Of a stretch of 64,000 nucleotides of DNA, positions 36,111 through 45,800 are shown piece by piece. The translations under genes and the position numbers were made by a program. The DNA is taken from assembly GCA_035626595.1 (NCBI GenBank), contig DASPNJ010000103.1, positions 124,001 through 188,000 of the forward strand, written 5' to 3'. Source of the stretch: JAQGMV01 sp035626595 (lineage in GTDB: Bacteria; Pseudomonadota; Gammaproteobacteria; Burkholderiales; SG8-41). The stretch's first letter is position 1, and each line of letters starts with the position of its first letter. The notes beneath the pieces are model-generated. The model made no database searches, had not been told where the DNA came from, and worked only from the letters and a program-made list of their open reading frames with translations.

Positions 36111-37358
36111 TCACCGCGTGCGCGTTGCGTACCACCGCGCCATCGGCGCGAGCGCCCCGAAGATGCCGATGCTCGCGAACGCGAGCCCCCACGCGAGCGT
36201 CGAGCGGTTGCCACCCGCGAGATCCAGCACCACGCCGAACGCGAGCGGCGCGAAGAACGCCGACGAGAATCCCAGGAACGAGTACACCGCCATCGTCGCG
36301 CCGCGCCGTTCGGGCGGTGCTGACCCCACGGCGCCGGCCGTCAGCGCCGCCGAATCGCCGAGCATCAGCGCGGAGTGGATCATCATCAGCAGGAACACGA
36401 TCCACCACGGCAACGATGCGGTATAGCCGAGCACGCAGGCCATGAGCCCCGATGCCCCCATGAAGGTGAAGATCACGCGCTCGCGGCCGAACCGGTGCGC
36501 AAGCTCGTTGCCGGAAACGCTCATGATGGGGCCGATCAGATTGATGAAAGCGGCGAGCGTGGCGGCGCTGGCGAGCATCGGGAGGTGCGCGGGCTGCAGC
36601 GAGGCGCAGTAGACCAGGAACGCGACCATCCACGCGCGCTGCGCGAACAGCTCGTAGCTGTGCACGCAGTAACCGGCGATGTACGCGCGTGTCGTCCGGT
36701 TGCTCAGCACCGAACGAAAGTCGAGCAGCGGCGGCGCGCGTGATGGCGTTCGTCCTTCGCCGGGCTCAGGACGAACGGTGCGCGCGATACGGCCGGGCGG
36801 CATGATCGCCAGCACGAGCACGGCGGCGAGCACCGGTCCGCTCGCCGCGAAAACGAATGCCGCAACCCAGCCGAATGCCGGCGCGAGCTGGCCGGACGCG
36901 AAGATCGAGATGGTCGTGCCGACGCCGAAGCTCGCGGTGTAGAACGCGGTCGCGCGCGACTGCACGGTGCCTTCGAGCTGATCGGTCAGCAACTTGAGGC
37001 CCGGCATGTAGCTACCCGCGAGCCCGGCGCCGACGAAGAACTGAAGAACCAGCGCCGTCCACAGCCCCTGCGCGAACAGCGCGAACGCAGCCGAGCCGGC
37101 CGTCGCCATCGCGCACGCGCAGACGTACACCCTGCGCGCGTCGATCCGGTCGGTGAGGCCCGCCAGCAGCGGCACGCCGGCCATATAGCCGGCCCAGAAT
37201 GCGCCGCCGATCAATCCGGCTTCGGAATTCGACAGCGTCCATTCGCGCTGAAGCAGCGGCAGGAGCGTCGTGTACGTCGCGACGCCGGTCATGCTCAGCG
37301 CCTCGGCGATGCACATGGTCAGCGCCAGGCGGATCGCTGAGGGCGGGCTGCCCCTCAC
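36111..37358 (-). CDS. MFS transporter
   Basis: A 415-residue protein with about twelve membrane segments in two bundles. The loop after helix 2 reads GYMAGVPLLAGLTDRIDARRVYV, the MFS motif A, and the second half repeats the pattern with LAHRFGRERVIF. A GTG at 37358 starts just two bases after the stop of the upstream FAD gene; an ATG 14 codons later is an alternative. It is the last gene of a leftward operon with two FAD oxidoreductases and a GcvT-like gene, so it probably imports their substrate. The central cytoplasmic loop (36748-36776) contains a repeat sequence also seen between genes. Confidence 0.85.
   Translation of the reverse strand: MRGSPPSAIRLALTMCIAEALSMTGVATYTTLLPLLQREWTLSNSEAGLIGGAFWAGYMAGVPLLAGLTDRIDARRVYVCACAMATAGSAAFALFAQGLWTALVLQFFVGAGLAGSYMPGLKLLTDQLEGTVQSRATAFYTASFGVGTTISIFASGQLAPAFGWVAAFVFAASGPVLAAVLVLAIMPPGRIARTVRPEPGEGRTPSRAPPLLDFRSVLSNRTTRAYIAGYCVHSYELFAQRAWMVAFLVYCASLQPAHLPMLASAATLAAFINLIGPIMSVSGNELAHRFGRERVIFTFMGASGLMACVLGYTASLPWWIVFLLMMIHSALMLGDSAALTAGAVGSAPPERRGATMAVYSFLGFSSAFFAPLAFGVVLDLAGGNRSTLAWGLAFASIGIFGALAPMARWYATRTR
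36748..36776. repeat. Intragenic GTTCGTCC/GGACGAAC dyad in the MFS gene
   Basis: GTTCGTCC and GGACGAAC flank TTCGCCGGGCTCA. This is the TTCG(A/C)CAAGCTCAGGACGAAC-type repeat also seen at 54196-54272 and partly at 62991-63003. Here it is read in frame as part of the central loop. Confidence 0.6.
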
Positions 37359-37360
37359 TC

Positions 37361-38923
37361 CTACCCTCGCCCCACTGTCGTGGGGCGAGGGGGAGCTTTC
37401 GCTAATCCCGCTTTTAGGTCCTTGAGCAGAATGGAGGCGGCGTTGGCGCCGGCTGCGCCGGCAATGCCTGCGCCGGGATGCATCGCTGGTCCGCAGAGAT
37501 ACAGGCCGCCGATCGGCGTGCGGTACCGCGCAAGCTGCGGCACCGGACGCATCCAGAGCACCTGATCGAGCGCGAGCTCCGCGTGATAGCGCTGGCCCTG
37601 AGGGAACCCGTCTATCTGCTCGAGATCGGCCGGGGTGAGCACGCGCCGCCCGATGATCCAGTCGCTGAATCCGGGCACCTGCTCCGAAATGCATGCCGCG
37701 ACGGTGCGACCAAGCTTTTCCGTTTCGGGTGTGTCCCAGGCGAAGCTGCGCGGCGTATGCGGCACGTACTGCACGTGGACTTCGACTACGTGCCGGTCCT
37801 TCGCGGGCGCGCCCGCGTAACGCGCTTCAATATAGGGCGCGGCCGAAAGCTCGCCGTACTTCACGGGGTCGTACGCGCGCTCGAGGTAGTCGAGCGACGG
37901 CGCGATCACGAGCGTCGTGAATCGCGGCTCGCGATCGAGCACGAAGGAAACGCGCCCCGCGACGCCGCGGCTTCGCACGTTGCGCACGGCGAGCACGAGC
38001 TCGGGATCGAGCCAGCCGGGATCGCACAGCTCGACCAGCGTCCGCGCCGGCGGCAGCGCGGACACGATCGCGGCAGCGGCAAGCTCGGTACCGTCGGTCA
38101 GCACGACGCCTGTCGCGCGCCCGTCACGGATGAGTATCCGGGAAACTGTAGGGTGCGCCGGCGGCGCACCGGCACGACGACCCTCGGTCGGTGGGCCATC
38201 GCCCCACCCAACGCCATTTGGCAGCGCCTTCATCAGCACCGCGCGCGCGTTCGTCCACATCGGCCGGAACACCCCGGCCGGGCTGCCGACGCAGTGATGC
38301 AGCAGATTGAACGCGGTGCCGCCGGAGCGCGGGCCCTGCGCGAGGTGCATCACGCCGCCGGCGCCGAGCACGCCTTTGAGCATGTCGCTTTCGAACCAGT
38401 CGTCCAGCCAGTCCGCGACGGGCATCGGCAGGAGCCGCAGCAGGTCCTCGATCCCGCGGCGGCCGAGCCCGCGCACGCGCAGCGCGCCGTGCAGCAGCTC
38501 GATCAGCTCGCGTCGAGCGCGTGCGGTGGGATCGGGGGGCGGCGCGATATAGATGTGCTCCAGCACGCGCGCGAGCGCGTGCATGCGCGCGCAGAACTCC
38601 GGCCACTTCGCCGCATCGCGCGCGCTCAGCTTCTTGATGAGCTCCGCCGAGCGACCGATGTCCGCCGAGAGCTCGAGCCCGCCCTCCTCCGGCGGCACGA
38701 CAGCCCATGGCTCGGGCGTGCGCGTGACAAGACCGTGCCGCCCGAGATCGAGGTCGCGCGCAATCTTCGGCGGCGCCCAGCCCGGCTCCAGCACGTCGCC
38801 GTTTCCATTGCCGTTGCCGTTCGCCCGCTCGCGCACGATCGTCACGTCGTGGCCGCCGCGCGCGAGGTAATGGGCTGCGACGAGCGCGTCGACGCCGTCG
38901 CCGAGCACGATCACAGCGCTCAC
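37361..38923 (-). CDS. FAD-dependent oxidoreductase, PYROXD2/phytoene-desaturase-like, divergent paralogue
   Basis: A 520-residue paralogue of the next gene. It shares LLHHCVG, SLDYLERAYD, VQYVPHTP and the C-terminal LYLCGPAMHPGAGIAGAAG flavin motif. Its N-terminus starts VIVLGDGVDALVAAHYLARGG, but the usual GG after the ribose-binding Glu is replaced by a GNGNGNGD run, and the GGxGS loop is missing. In its place is a stretch encoded by a dispersed palindrome (38148-38211). The last residues and the TAG stop also come from a repeat. The GTG at 38923 overlaps the upstream stop (GTGA). FAD binding may be weakened. Confidence 0.85.
   Translation of the reverse strand: MSAVIVLGDGVDALVAAHYLARGGHDVTIVRERANGNGNGNGDVLEPGWAPPKIARDLDLGRHGLVTRTPEPWAVVPPEEGGLELSADIGRSAELIKKLSARDAAKWPEFCARMHALARVLEHIYIAPPPDPTARARRELIELLHGALRVRGLGRRGIEDLLRLLPMPVADWLDDWFESDMLKGVLGAGGVMHLAQGPRSGGTAFNLLHHCVGSPAGVFRPMWTNARAVLMKALPNGVGWGDGPPTEGRRAGAPPAHPTVSRILIRDGRATGVVLTDGTELAAAAIVSALPPARTLVELCDPGWLDPELVLAVRNVRSRGVAGRVSFVLDREPRFTTLVIAPSLDYLERAYDPVKYGELSAAPYIEARYAGAPAKDRHVVEVHVQYVPHTPRSFAWDTPETEKLGRTVAACISEQVPGFSDWIIGRRVLTPADLEQIDGFPQGQRYHAELALDQVLWMRPVPQLARYRTPIGGLYLCGPAMHPGAGIAGAAGANAASILLKDLKAGLAKAPPRPTTVGRG
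37364..37391. repeat. CCCTCGCCCCA/TGGGGCGAGGG hairpin at the end of the FAD gene
   Basis: An 11-bp perfect stem around CTGTCG. It encodes the final residues of the FAD protein (VGRG) and its sequence runs directly into the TAG stop and the GTG start of the MFS gene. Confidence 0.7.
38148..38211. repeat. Intragenic double palindrome in the FAD oxidoreductase gene
   Basis: GTAGGGTGCGCC..GGCGCACC followed about 20 bases later by GGTGGGCCATCGCCCCACC. The intergenic form of the first part is at 976-1003, 25199-25253 and 60240-60263. In this frame it encodes GDGPPTEGRRAGAPPAHPT. Confidence 0.75.
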
Positions 38924-40500
38924 GAGCCGCCTCCGAGTATCGCCATCGCCGCATTGCGCCCGGACGCGCCCATCACACCGCCGCCGGGATGCGTGCCGGA
39001 GCCGCATTGATACAGCGCGTCGACCGGCGTCGCGTATTTCGCCCAGCCCGGCACCGGCCGCAGGAAAAAGAGCTGCTGCAGCGCGAGCTCGCCCTGGAAG
39101 ATGTTGCCTTCGCTCAAGCCCACCATGTGCTCGATATCGGCCGGCGTGATCACCTGCCGATGCAGGATCAGCGATTTCAAATTCGGCGCGTACTGCGACA
39201 ACGTGTCGATCACGCGATTGCCGAGCGCTTCGCGCTTCTCGCCGGTCCACCCGCCGTTCACGTGATACGGCACGTACTGCACGAAGATCGACATCACGTG
39301 CTGCCCCGGCGGCGCCATCGACGGATCGATCATCGAGGGGATCACGATGTCCATGTACGGCCGCGTGGAAACTTCGCCGTACTTGGCGTCGTCGTACGCG
39401 CGCTCGAGGTAATCGACGCTCGGGCTCACCGAGATCGCGCCGCGCAGATGCGGGCCGCGTCCGGGCAGGCATGTGAAATCGGGCAGCCCCGCCAGCGCGA
39501 GGTTCACCTTGCCGGAGGAGCCGCGGAACCTGAAGCGCCGGATCGCCTCCACGAACTCGCCCGGCAGATGGTCCGCGCCGACCAGACTCATGAACGTGCG
39601 CCGCGGATCGGCGCTCGAGACGATGAGCCCCGCGCGGATCTCCTCACCGCTCTCCAGCGCGACGCCGCGCGCGCGGCCGTTCGCGACGATCACCTTGGAA
39701 ACCGCGGCATTCGTTCGGATATCGACGCCAAGCGCACGCGCGGCCGATGCAATCGCCGCACTGACCGAGCCGTTGCCGCCCTTCGCGAAACCCCACGCGC
39801 GGAAGACGCCGTCGATCTCGCCCATATAGTGGTGGAGGAGCACGTAGGCCGTACCGGGCGAGCGCGGTCCGAGCATCGTGCCGATGATGCCGCTCGCCGA
39901 CTTGGTTGCCTTGAGCGCCTCGGTCTCGAACCACTCGTCGAGATAATCCGCGGCGCTCATCGTGAGCAGCTTGTGCAGGGCGTGAAACTCGCGCTCGCCG
40001 AGATCGCGCAGCGTGCGTCCGAGCCGCGCCATCGCCATCAGCTCGCGGGGCGCGAGCGAAGCGGGGTCGGGCGGCGCCAGCGCGAGAAACGGCTTCACCG
40101 CGCGCGCCATGCGGTGCATGAGCCGGCCGAAATCGTCGTACGCCTCGGCGTCCCTGAGCGAGTGCCGCGCAAGCTCCCGGCGGCTCTGGTCGTGATCGCC
40201 CCACTGCGCGAGATAGCCCCCGTTGGGGAGCGGGGTGAGCGTGCTCTCGAGCGGCAGGATGTGGAGCCCGTGACGCGGGAGTTCGAGGTCGCGAATGATC
40301 TCGGGACGCAGCAGGCTCACCACGTAGGAAAAGACCGAGAACCTGAAGCCGGGGAACACCTCTTCGCTGCGCGCCGCCCCGCCGATCACCTCGTTGCGCT
40401 CGAGCACGAGCACGCGCTTGCCGGCGCGCGCAAGGTACGCCGCGCAGACGAGGCCATTGTGGCCGCCGCCGATGACGATGGCGTCGTGCTTGTCAGGCAC
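38920..40500 (-). CDS. FAD-dependent oxidoreductase, PYROXD2/phytoene-desaturase-like
   Basis: A 526-residue flavoprotein of the amine oxidase/phytoene desaturase clan, closest in layout to PYROXD2-type proteins. The dinucleotide motif IVIGGGHNGLVCAAYLARAGKRVLVLE begins at residue 8 and is followed by GGAARSEE, the central KGGNGSVSAAIASAAR loop and the C-terminal CGSGTHPGGGVMGASGRNAA. Such proteins oxidise C-N or C-C bonds with FAD; physiological substrates are mostly unknown. It overlaps the GcvT-like gene upstream by 8 bases and the second FAD gene downstream by 4 bases, so the three are translated together. Confidence 0.9.
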   Translation of the reverse strand: MPDKHDAIVIGGGHNGLVCAAYLARAGKRVLVLERNEVIGGAARSEEVFPGFRFSVFSYVVSLLRPEIIRDLELPRHGLHILPLESTLTPLPNGGYLAQWGDHDQSRRELARHSLRDAEAYDDFGRLMHRMARAVKPFLALAPPDPASLAPRELMAMARLGRTLRDLGEREFHALHKLLTMSAADYLDEWFETEALKATKSASGIIGTMLGPRSPGTAYVLLHHYMGEIDGVFRAWGFAKGGNGSVSAAIASAARALGVDIRTNAAVSKVIVANGRARGVALESGEEIRAGLIVSSADPRRTFMSLVGADHLPGEFVEAIRRFRFRGSSGKVNLALAGLPDFTCLPGRGPHLRGAISVSPSVDYLERAYDDAKYGEVSTRPYMDIVIPSMIDPSMAPPGQHVMSIFVQYVPYHVNGGWTGEKREALGNRVIDTLSQYAPNLKSLILHRQVITPADIEHMVGLSEGNIFQGELALQQLFFLRPVPGWAKYATPVDALYQCGSGTHPGGGVMGASGRNAAMAILGGGS

Positions 40501-41680
40501 GCTTGCGCTCCGGGTCGAAGAACGGCTTTTTCACCACGCGGGCGGCGGCGCGGCGGCGCCTGTGCTCCACCGTGACCTCCATCTCGACGTTCGTCCCGGG
40601 CGCCGCCCAGCGCGCCGGCAGGTGCGCGAGCGCGATGTATTTCTTGAGCAGCGGCGACCAGCCGCCGCTCGTCGCGTAGCCCACCTGATCGCCGCCCGCG
40701 TAGATCGGGACGCTCGTGCGCCACGCGCTGCCGGGGAGCTGCGGCGCGAGCCCGACCGCGAGATACAAGCGCTCGAGCGAATCCCAATCGACTTCGATGC
40801 CGGCGAAACGCCACGCAGGGCCGCGCTCCTGCTCCGCCGCGAGCGCGTCGCGTCCGACGAAGCTGTCCTTTTTCAGATCGACCGTCCACGCGAGATCGAG
40901 CTCGTATGGCGACGACGTCTGCGCGGCAGTCAGCGCTTTGCGTGCCGACACGTAATCCACGTCGAGCAGCATGAGACCGGCTTCGATGCGCGCCACGTCG
41001 AGCGCGAGCATGCCGGCCGGAACGATGCCATACGGCGTGCCGGTCTCGATCAGCGCGTCCCATACCCGCAGCGCATCGGCCGGCGCGATCCAGATTTCGT
41101 ATCCCAGATCGCCGGTGTAACCGGTGCGCGAGATCGTGACGGGCATCCCCCGCAATCGCGCAGTCGTGATGCGAAAGTACTTGAGCGTGGACAGATCCGT
41201 ATCGACCAGCGTCTGTAGGATCGCACGCGAGCTCGGTCCCTGCAGCGCGAGCGTCGCGACGCGCTCGGAGATGTCGTGGACGGTCACGTCGAGCCCGGCT
41301 GCATTGCTCTCGAACCATCGCAGGTTGGGATCGGCCGACGTGACCCGAAAAACCTGCTCCTCCAGCCGCGCGACCGTGCCGTCGTCCAGCGCCTTGCCCG
41401 CCGCGTCGCACCAGCACGTATAGAGCACCTGCCCCTGCGAGGTGCGCGCGACGTTGCGCGTGACGATGCGATCGAGGAGCCGCGCGGCATCGCGTCCGGC
41501 TACACGGTACTTGTACAGCGGCGAGATATCGAGCAGCGCCGCCGAGCTGCGGATCGCGTGGTATTCGCGCTCGTGGTTGAGCTCGTACGAGCTCGCGACG
41601 ATGTAGCCGGACCAGCGCCGCCACGCGTGGCTCGCGCACAGCGCGGCGGTGCGCGCATGAAACGGCGTGGTCTTCAGCAT
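40493..41680 (-). CDS. GcvT-like aminomethyltransferase family protein
   Basis: A 395-residue folate-binding protein of the GcvT/YgfZ/DMGDH superfamily. It shows YELNHEREYHAIRSSAALLDISPLYKYRV (compare RREAGMFDVSH in true GcvT), LQGPSSRAIL, SRTGYTGDLGYEIW and a C-terminal KKPFFDPERKRA. It differs clearly from the gcvT at 60260-61348, and is more like the aminomethyltransferase parts of N-demethylating enzymes. Together with the two downstream FAD oxidases it could transfer a one-carbon unit from an N-methyl compound to tetrahydrofolate. The ATG at 41680 is the first gene of the operon. Confidence 0.88.
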   Translation of the reverse strand: MLKTTPFHARTAALCASHAWRRWSGYIVASSYELNHEREYHAIRSSAALLDISPLYKYRVAGRDAARLLDRIVTRNVARTSQGQVLYTCWCDAAGKALDDGTVARLEEQVFRVTSADPNLRWFESNAAGLDVTVHDISERVATLALQGPSSRAILQTLVDTDLSTLKYFRITTARLRGMPVTISRTGYTGDLGYEIWIAPADALRVWDALIETGTPYGIVPAGMLALDVARIEAGLMLLDVDYVSARKALTAAQTSSPYELDLAWTVDLKKDSFVGRDALAAEQERGPAWRFAGIEVDWDSLERLYLAVGLAPQLPGSAWRTSVPIYAGGDQVGYATSGGWSPLLKKYIALAHLPARWAAPGTNVEMEVTVEHRRRRAAARVVKKPFFDPERKRA

Positions 41681-41724
41681 CCGGGCAATGTGCGGTAGGC
41701 GACGTATTATCGCCGACTTGTTGC

Positions 41725-41797
41725 GGATTCCCGCCTGCGCGGATTGACGTCCGCGCCGCGGTATATCGTCACCCCCGCGCAGGCGGGGGGTCCAGAA
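41725..41797. repeat. GGATTCCCGC/CCCCCGCGCAGGCGGGGG dispersed repeat
   Basis: GGATTCCCGCCTGCGCGGATTGACG, then CGTCACCCCCGCGCAGGCGGGGGGTCCAGAA in pieces, form two C/G-rich dyads between the divergent GcvT-like and lipoprotein genes. A close relative is at 55860-55923. Confidence 0.65.
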
Positions 41798-41827
41798 CAT
41801 GGCGCGGCAAACGCGGTCCAACCGGAG

Positions 41828-42274
41828 ATGAAAAAGCTACTCGTGCTCTGCGCGGCGCTCGCGCTCTGCGCCTGCGCTACGGTCTCGACGCAGATCGTCG
41901 AACTCAATCCGGCGCAGAAATATCCGCCGACGCAAAGCGTCGAGGTGCTGCTCCAGAAACCGACACGTCCGCACGTCGAGATCGCGCTGATCGAGTCGCA
42001 CGGCGGTTCGGAAGCCGAGATGCTCAATGACGCGCGCGAGAAAGCGAGGGCGCTGGGCGCCGACGCGATCGTGAGAACCGAAGCGGAGCGCCAGTACCAT
42101 CCGCCGGTCGCCGTCTACGACCCGTGGTTCGACCCGTTCTGGTACGGGCCGTATCACTACCGCCCGTTCCCGCCGTATCCCTATCCGGGGGGTGCTTATC
42201 GGGTGGTCGGCGGGGGCTATAGCTACCTTCTGAAAGTCGTCGCGATCCGCTATACGGACAAGCCGTCGTCATAA
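41828..42274 (+). CDS. Small outer-membrane-type lipoprotein, function unknown
   Basis: A 148-residue lipoprotein. The signal peptide MKKLLVLCAALALCAC ends in a lipobox (LCAC), with the second Cys as lipidation site, followed by ATVSTQ. The middle (about 35-80) has a compact alpha/beta pattern, ALIESHGGSEAEMLNDAREKARALGADAIV, seen in small lipoproteins of the same general kind. A Pro/Tyr/Trp-rich stretch (YDPWFDPFWYGPYHYRP) then precedes a short C-terminal strand. An ATG at 41828 is used since longer starts would bury the signal peptide. Confidence 0.75.
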   Translation: MKKLLVLCAALALCACATVSTQIVELNPAQKYPPTQSVEVLLQKPTRPHVEIALIESHGGSEAEMLNDAREKARALGADAIVRTEAERQYHPPVAVYDPWFDPFWYGPYHYRPFPPYPYPGGAYRVVGGGYSYLLKVVAIRYTDKPSS

Positions 42275-42321
42275 CGGGCATGGCTGTTGCAAAACCTCGG
42301 CCTCAGCCCGAAAGGACCGCT

Positions 42322-42834
42322 ATGGCACGACCGCCCGCGACACGCTCGACCCGCCGTCGTTCGTCGGCAAGAGCGCTTTCCACGAACGCGATCGACATGC
42401 TGCGCGCCGATCACAAGGCGGTCGAGGCCATGTTCAGGCAGTTCGACAAGCTGCACGAGGCCGGTGAAGACACCGCGACGGTGATCCAGTTCGTGCGCGA
42501 GGCATTGCTGATCCATAGCGCGCTGGAACAGGAAATCTTCTATCCAGCAGTGCGCGAACGGGCGGGCGAAGAAGAGGAAGAGCTGCTCGACGAGGCCGAA
42601 GTCGAGCACCAGAGCGCCGAGCAGCTCATCCGCGCCCTCGGGTCACGCAAGCTGAGCGATAAGAAGCGCGAAGCCACTTTCACGGTGCTGATGGAGTACG
42701 TCAGGCATCACGTGAAGGAGGAAGAGATCGAGATGTTCCCCAAAGTGAAGCGGCTGAAGCGGGTGAATCTCGACGCGGTCGGCGCGCAGATGGAGCAGCG
42801 CAAGGCGAGTTTGTTGAAGAAGGCGCTGGGCTAG
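42322..42834 (+). CDS. Hemerythrin domain protein
   Basis: A 170-residue cytoplasmic protein with a hemerythrin HHE domain. The expected iron ligands are visible: His in LRADHKAVEAMF, HSALEQEIFYPAV (HxxxE), EHQSAEQLI and RHHVKEEEIEMFPKV (HHxxxEE). HHE proteins bind a di-iron centre and act in oxygen or NO/redox sensing or in iron-sulfur repair. The ATG at 42322 is taken because AAAGGA lies about 7 bases upstream; an ATG at 42280 would add a basic leader. Confidence 0.88.
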   Translation: MARPPATRSTRRRSSARALSTNAIDMLRADHKAVEAMFRQFDKLHEAGEDTATVIQFVREALLIHSALEQEIFYPAVRERAGEEEEELLDEAEVEHQSAEQLIRALGSRKLSDKKREATFTVLMEYVRHHVKEEEIEMFPKVKRLKRVNLDAVGAQMEQRKASLLKKALG

Positions 42835-42857
42835 ATAACGCGCTACGGCATCACCGC

Positions 42858-45800
42858 CTACGCATCGCGCTGACTGCTGCGCGCGGCAGGCCACGCAAGG
42901 ACCCGGTTGAGATCCGCGGCGCCGGCGGGCTTTACCAGATAGTCGTCGAATCCCGCTTCAATCGCCTTCTTGCGCGAGGCCGGGTCCCCGTAGCCGCTGA
43001 CCGCCACCAGCAGAGCGTCGCCAGCGAGCCCCCGCTGGTGCAGGGCGCGGGCAAGGTCGTAGCCGTTCATCTCCGGCATCGATACGTCGATCAGCATCAC
43101 TTCCGGACGCATGCGCGCGGCGATCGCGAGCGCCTCGGCGCCGCTGCCCGCGAATTCGACCGCATGGCCGGCAAGCGCCAGCAGGCGCGCCATCGATTCA
43201 GCGCTGTCCGGATTGTCGTCCACGACGAGCACGCGCCGCTCCGTGAGCTGCGCGGGCTGCGCCGAATCCGTTGCCGACTTCGCCCGGCCCGCCGCAGACG
43301 GCAGGCGCACGACGAACTCGCTGCCCTTGCCGAGCCCTTCGCTGTGCGCTTCGACGCTGCCGCCGTGCAGCTCGACCAGGCGCTTGACCAGCGTGAGCCC
43401 CAGCCCGAGGCCGCCCTGCTCCTGCGCCATCGAGCGCGTCGCGCGCATGAACATGTCGAAGACGCGCGGCAGCTTGTCCGACGCGATGCCGATACCGTTG
43501 TCCCGGACCCGTATCAGAACCTCGCGCGGGCTGCCGCCGTCGCCGTCACGCGCAGGCGCTTCTTCGACGCTGACCGCGATCGCTCCGCCGTGCGGCGTGT
43601 ATTTCGCCGCGTTGTTGAGCAAATTCGCGAACACCTGCTCCAGCCGCACGACGTCGGCGTCGACATGGATCGGATCATGCGGCAGACTGAGCCGCAGGCG
43701 CTGGTCGCGCGCGCGAAGCTCCCCCGCGTTTTCGTCTACGATGCGCGCCACTTCCGCCACGACGTTCACACGCGCTTTGCGCAGCTCGATCTGCGACAGC
43801 GTGATGCGCGAGACGTCCAGCAGGTCGTCGATCAGCCGTGCCATGTTGCCGATCTGGCGATCCATGATCTCCAGCGCGCGGCGCTTGTCGGCCGGCTCGG
43901 CCGCGTCGGAGCGCAGCAGGCCGAGCGCGTTGCGAACGGGCGCGAGCGGGTTCCTGAGCTCGTGCCCGAGCATGGCGAGGAACTCGTCCTTGTTGCGATC
44001 GGCGGTGACGAGGTCGTCGGCGAGACGCCGCAGGACACGCTCGGATTCCTTGCGCTCGGTGATGGGCCGGTTCGCCTCGACGACGAGCGTGCGGCCTCGC
44101 GCGTCTCCCACAAGCACCATGCGTGATTCCACGATGATCTTCTGCGCGTCACGGCGGGTGTGCACGAGCTCGCCCGTCCAGTGTCCGTGCGCCCGCAGCT
44201 CCTCGATGAATGCGGCTGGCGGCGGCTGCGTCATTAGCAGCTCGTGCACCTTCCTGCCGAGCGCCTGCTCGCGCGTGAAGCCGTAGGTCTCTTCCGCGGC
44301 CCTGTTCCAGTAGATCGTCGCTCCGTTGAGCTCCCACATGACGATCGGCTCGTGCGCCTGGTTCAGCAGCTCCGTCTGCTGCCGCAGCGCTTCCTCGCTG
44401 CGCTTGAGCGAATCGACGTCGACGAGCACGATCAGCGCGCCGTCGATGCGGTTCTCCAGGGTGCGGTACGGCCTCACCCGCAGCAGATACCAGTGGCCGT
44501 CGCGGTCCTGCACCTCGAGCTCGCGCGTCGCCATCGACTCGATGACTTCGCACACGAGCTTGTCGATGCCGGGGATTTCCAGCCCTGACTTGATGCCCGA
44601 GGAGAGCGGGCGCCCCACGTCGGTGGGCATCAGGTTCAGCAGCTTCTCGGCCATCGGCGTGTAGCGCCGGATGCGCAGGTTCGCGTCGAGCATGACGATC
44701 GCGAGCTGCACGCTCGAGAACAGGTTCAGGAGGTCGTTGTTACTCTGCGCGAGCTCCGCGTTGCGCGCATGCAGCTCGTCGTTGACGGTCGCGAGCTCCT
44801 CGTTGGCGGACTGCACCTCCTCGTTCGAAGTCTGCAGCTCCTCATTGATGCTCTGGAGCTCCTCGTTCGACGATTGAACTTCCTCGTTCGCCGACTGCAG
44901 CTCCTCGTTCGACGCCTCCTGCTGCTCGATCACCGACTGCAGATATTCGCGTGTCGCGGCGAGCTCCTGGCGCAGGCGCTCAATCTCCTGGCCCGCCTCG
45001 TGGCGAGTCTGTTCGGCGCGCTCCGGCTGAGTCGGCGCCCGCTCACCCTGCGGCTCCTCGAACAGCACGAGAAAAACGTTCGCCGCCTGAAGACCCGCGC
45101 GCACCGGGATCGCTTCGATGTTCACGCGGCGCTCCACGCCATCGGCGATGAAGCGCAGGTTCTCCTGACGCGACGGCGCCTCGCCGCGCTTTGCCGCTTC
45201 GACGGCCGCGCGCACGCCGAGCACGAGCTCCTGCCGCACCATCTTGAGCAGGTTGAGCGTCGCGCGGCCGGGGGCCGGTGCGAGAAACGACGCCGTGTTC
45301 CCGCGGTACTGAAGAATCTCCAGATCGCCGGTCACGAGCACGCTCGCCGGCGCATAGCGCGAGAGCAGCATGCGGTCGAGCTCCGCGTGCGGGTCTGCCG
45401 CGAGCGCGGCGGCGTCCGCGCCGCGCACGCCTCCCGCGCCTTCGGACCGAATTCCGATCACCTGCGCGTTGATACCGAGCTGCACGCGATGGTCGGTGGC
45501 GCGTTTGGCGTAGATCTTGTAGTGCGCGTTTCTGAGCTCGAAGAGCTCGCGGTAGGCGCCGGTCGTCTCCGAGGCGCCGAGGAAGAGATAACCCCGGTCG
45601 CGCAGCGCGTAGTGCATCACCGGCAGAACCTTCTGCTGAAGCTCCGTACCCAGGTAGATCAGCATATTGCGGCAGCTCACCAGATCCATACGTGAAAACG
45701 GCGTATCGGTGAGCACGTTGTGGCGGGCGAAGACACAGAGGTCCCTGACCCGCTTCACCACGTGATAGTGGCCGTCTACCTGCACGAAAAAACGGCGCAG

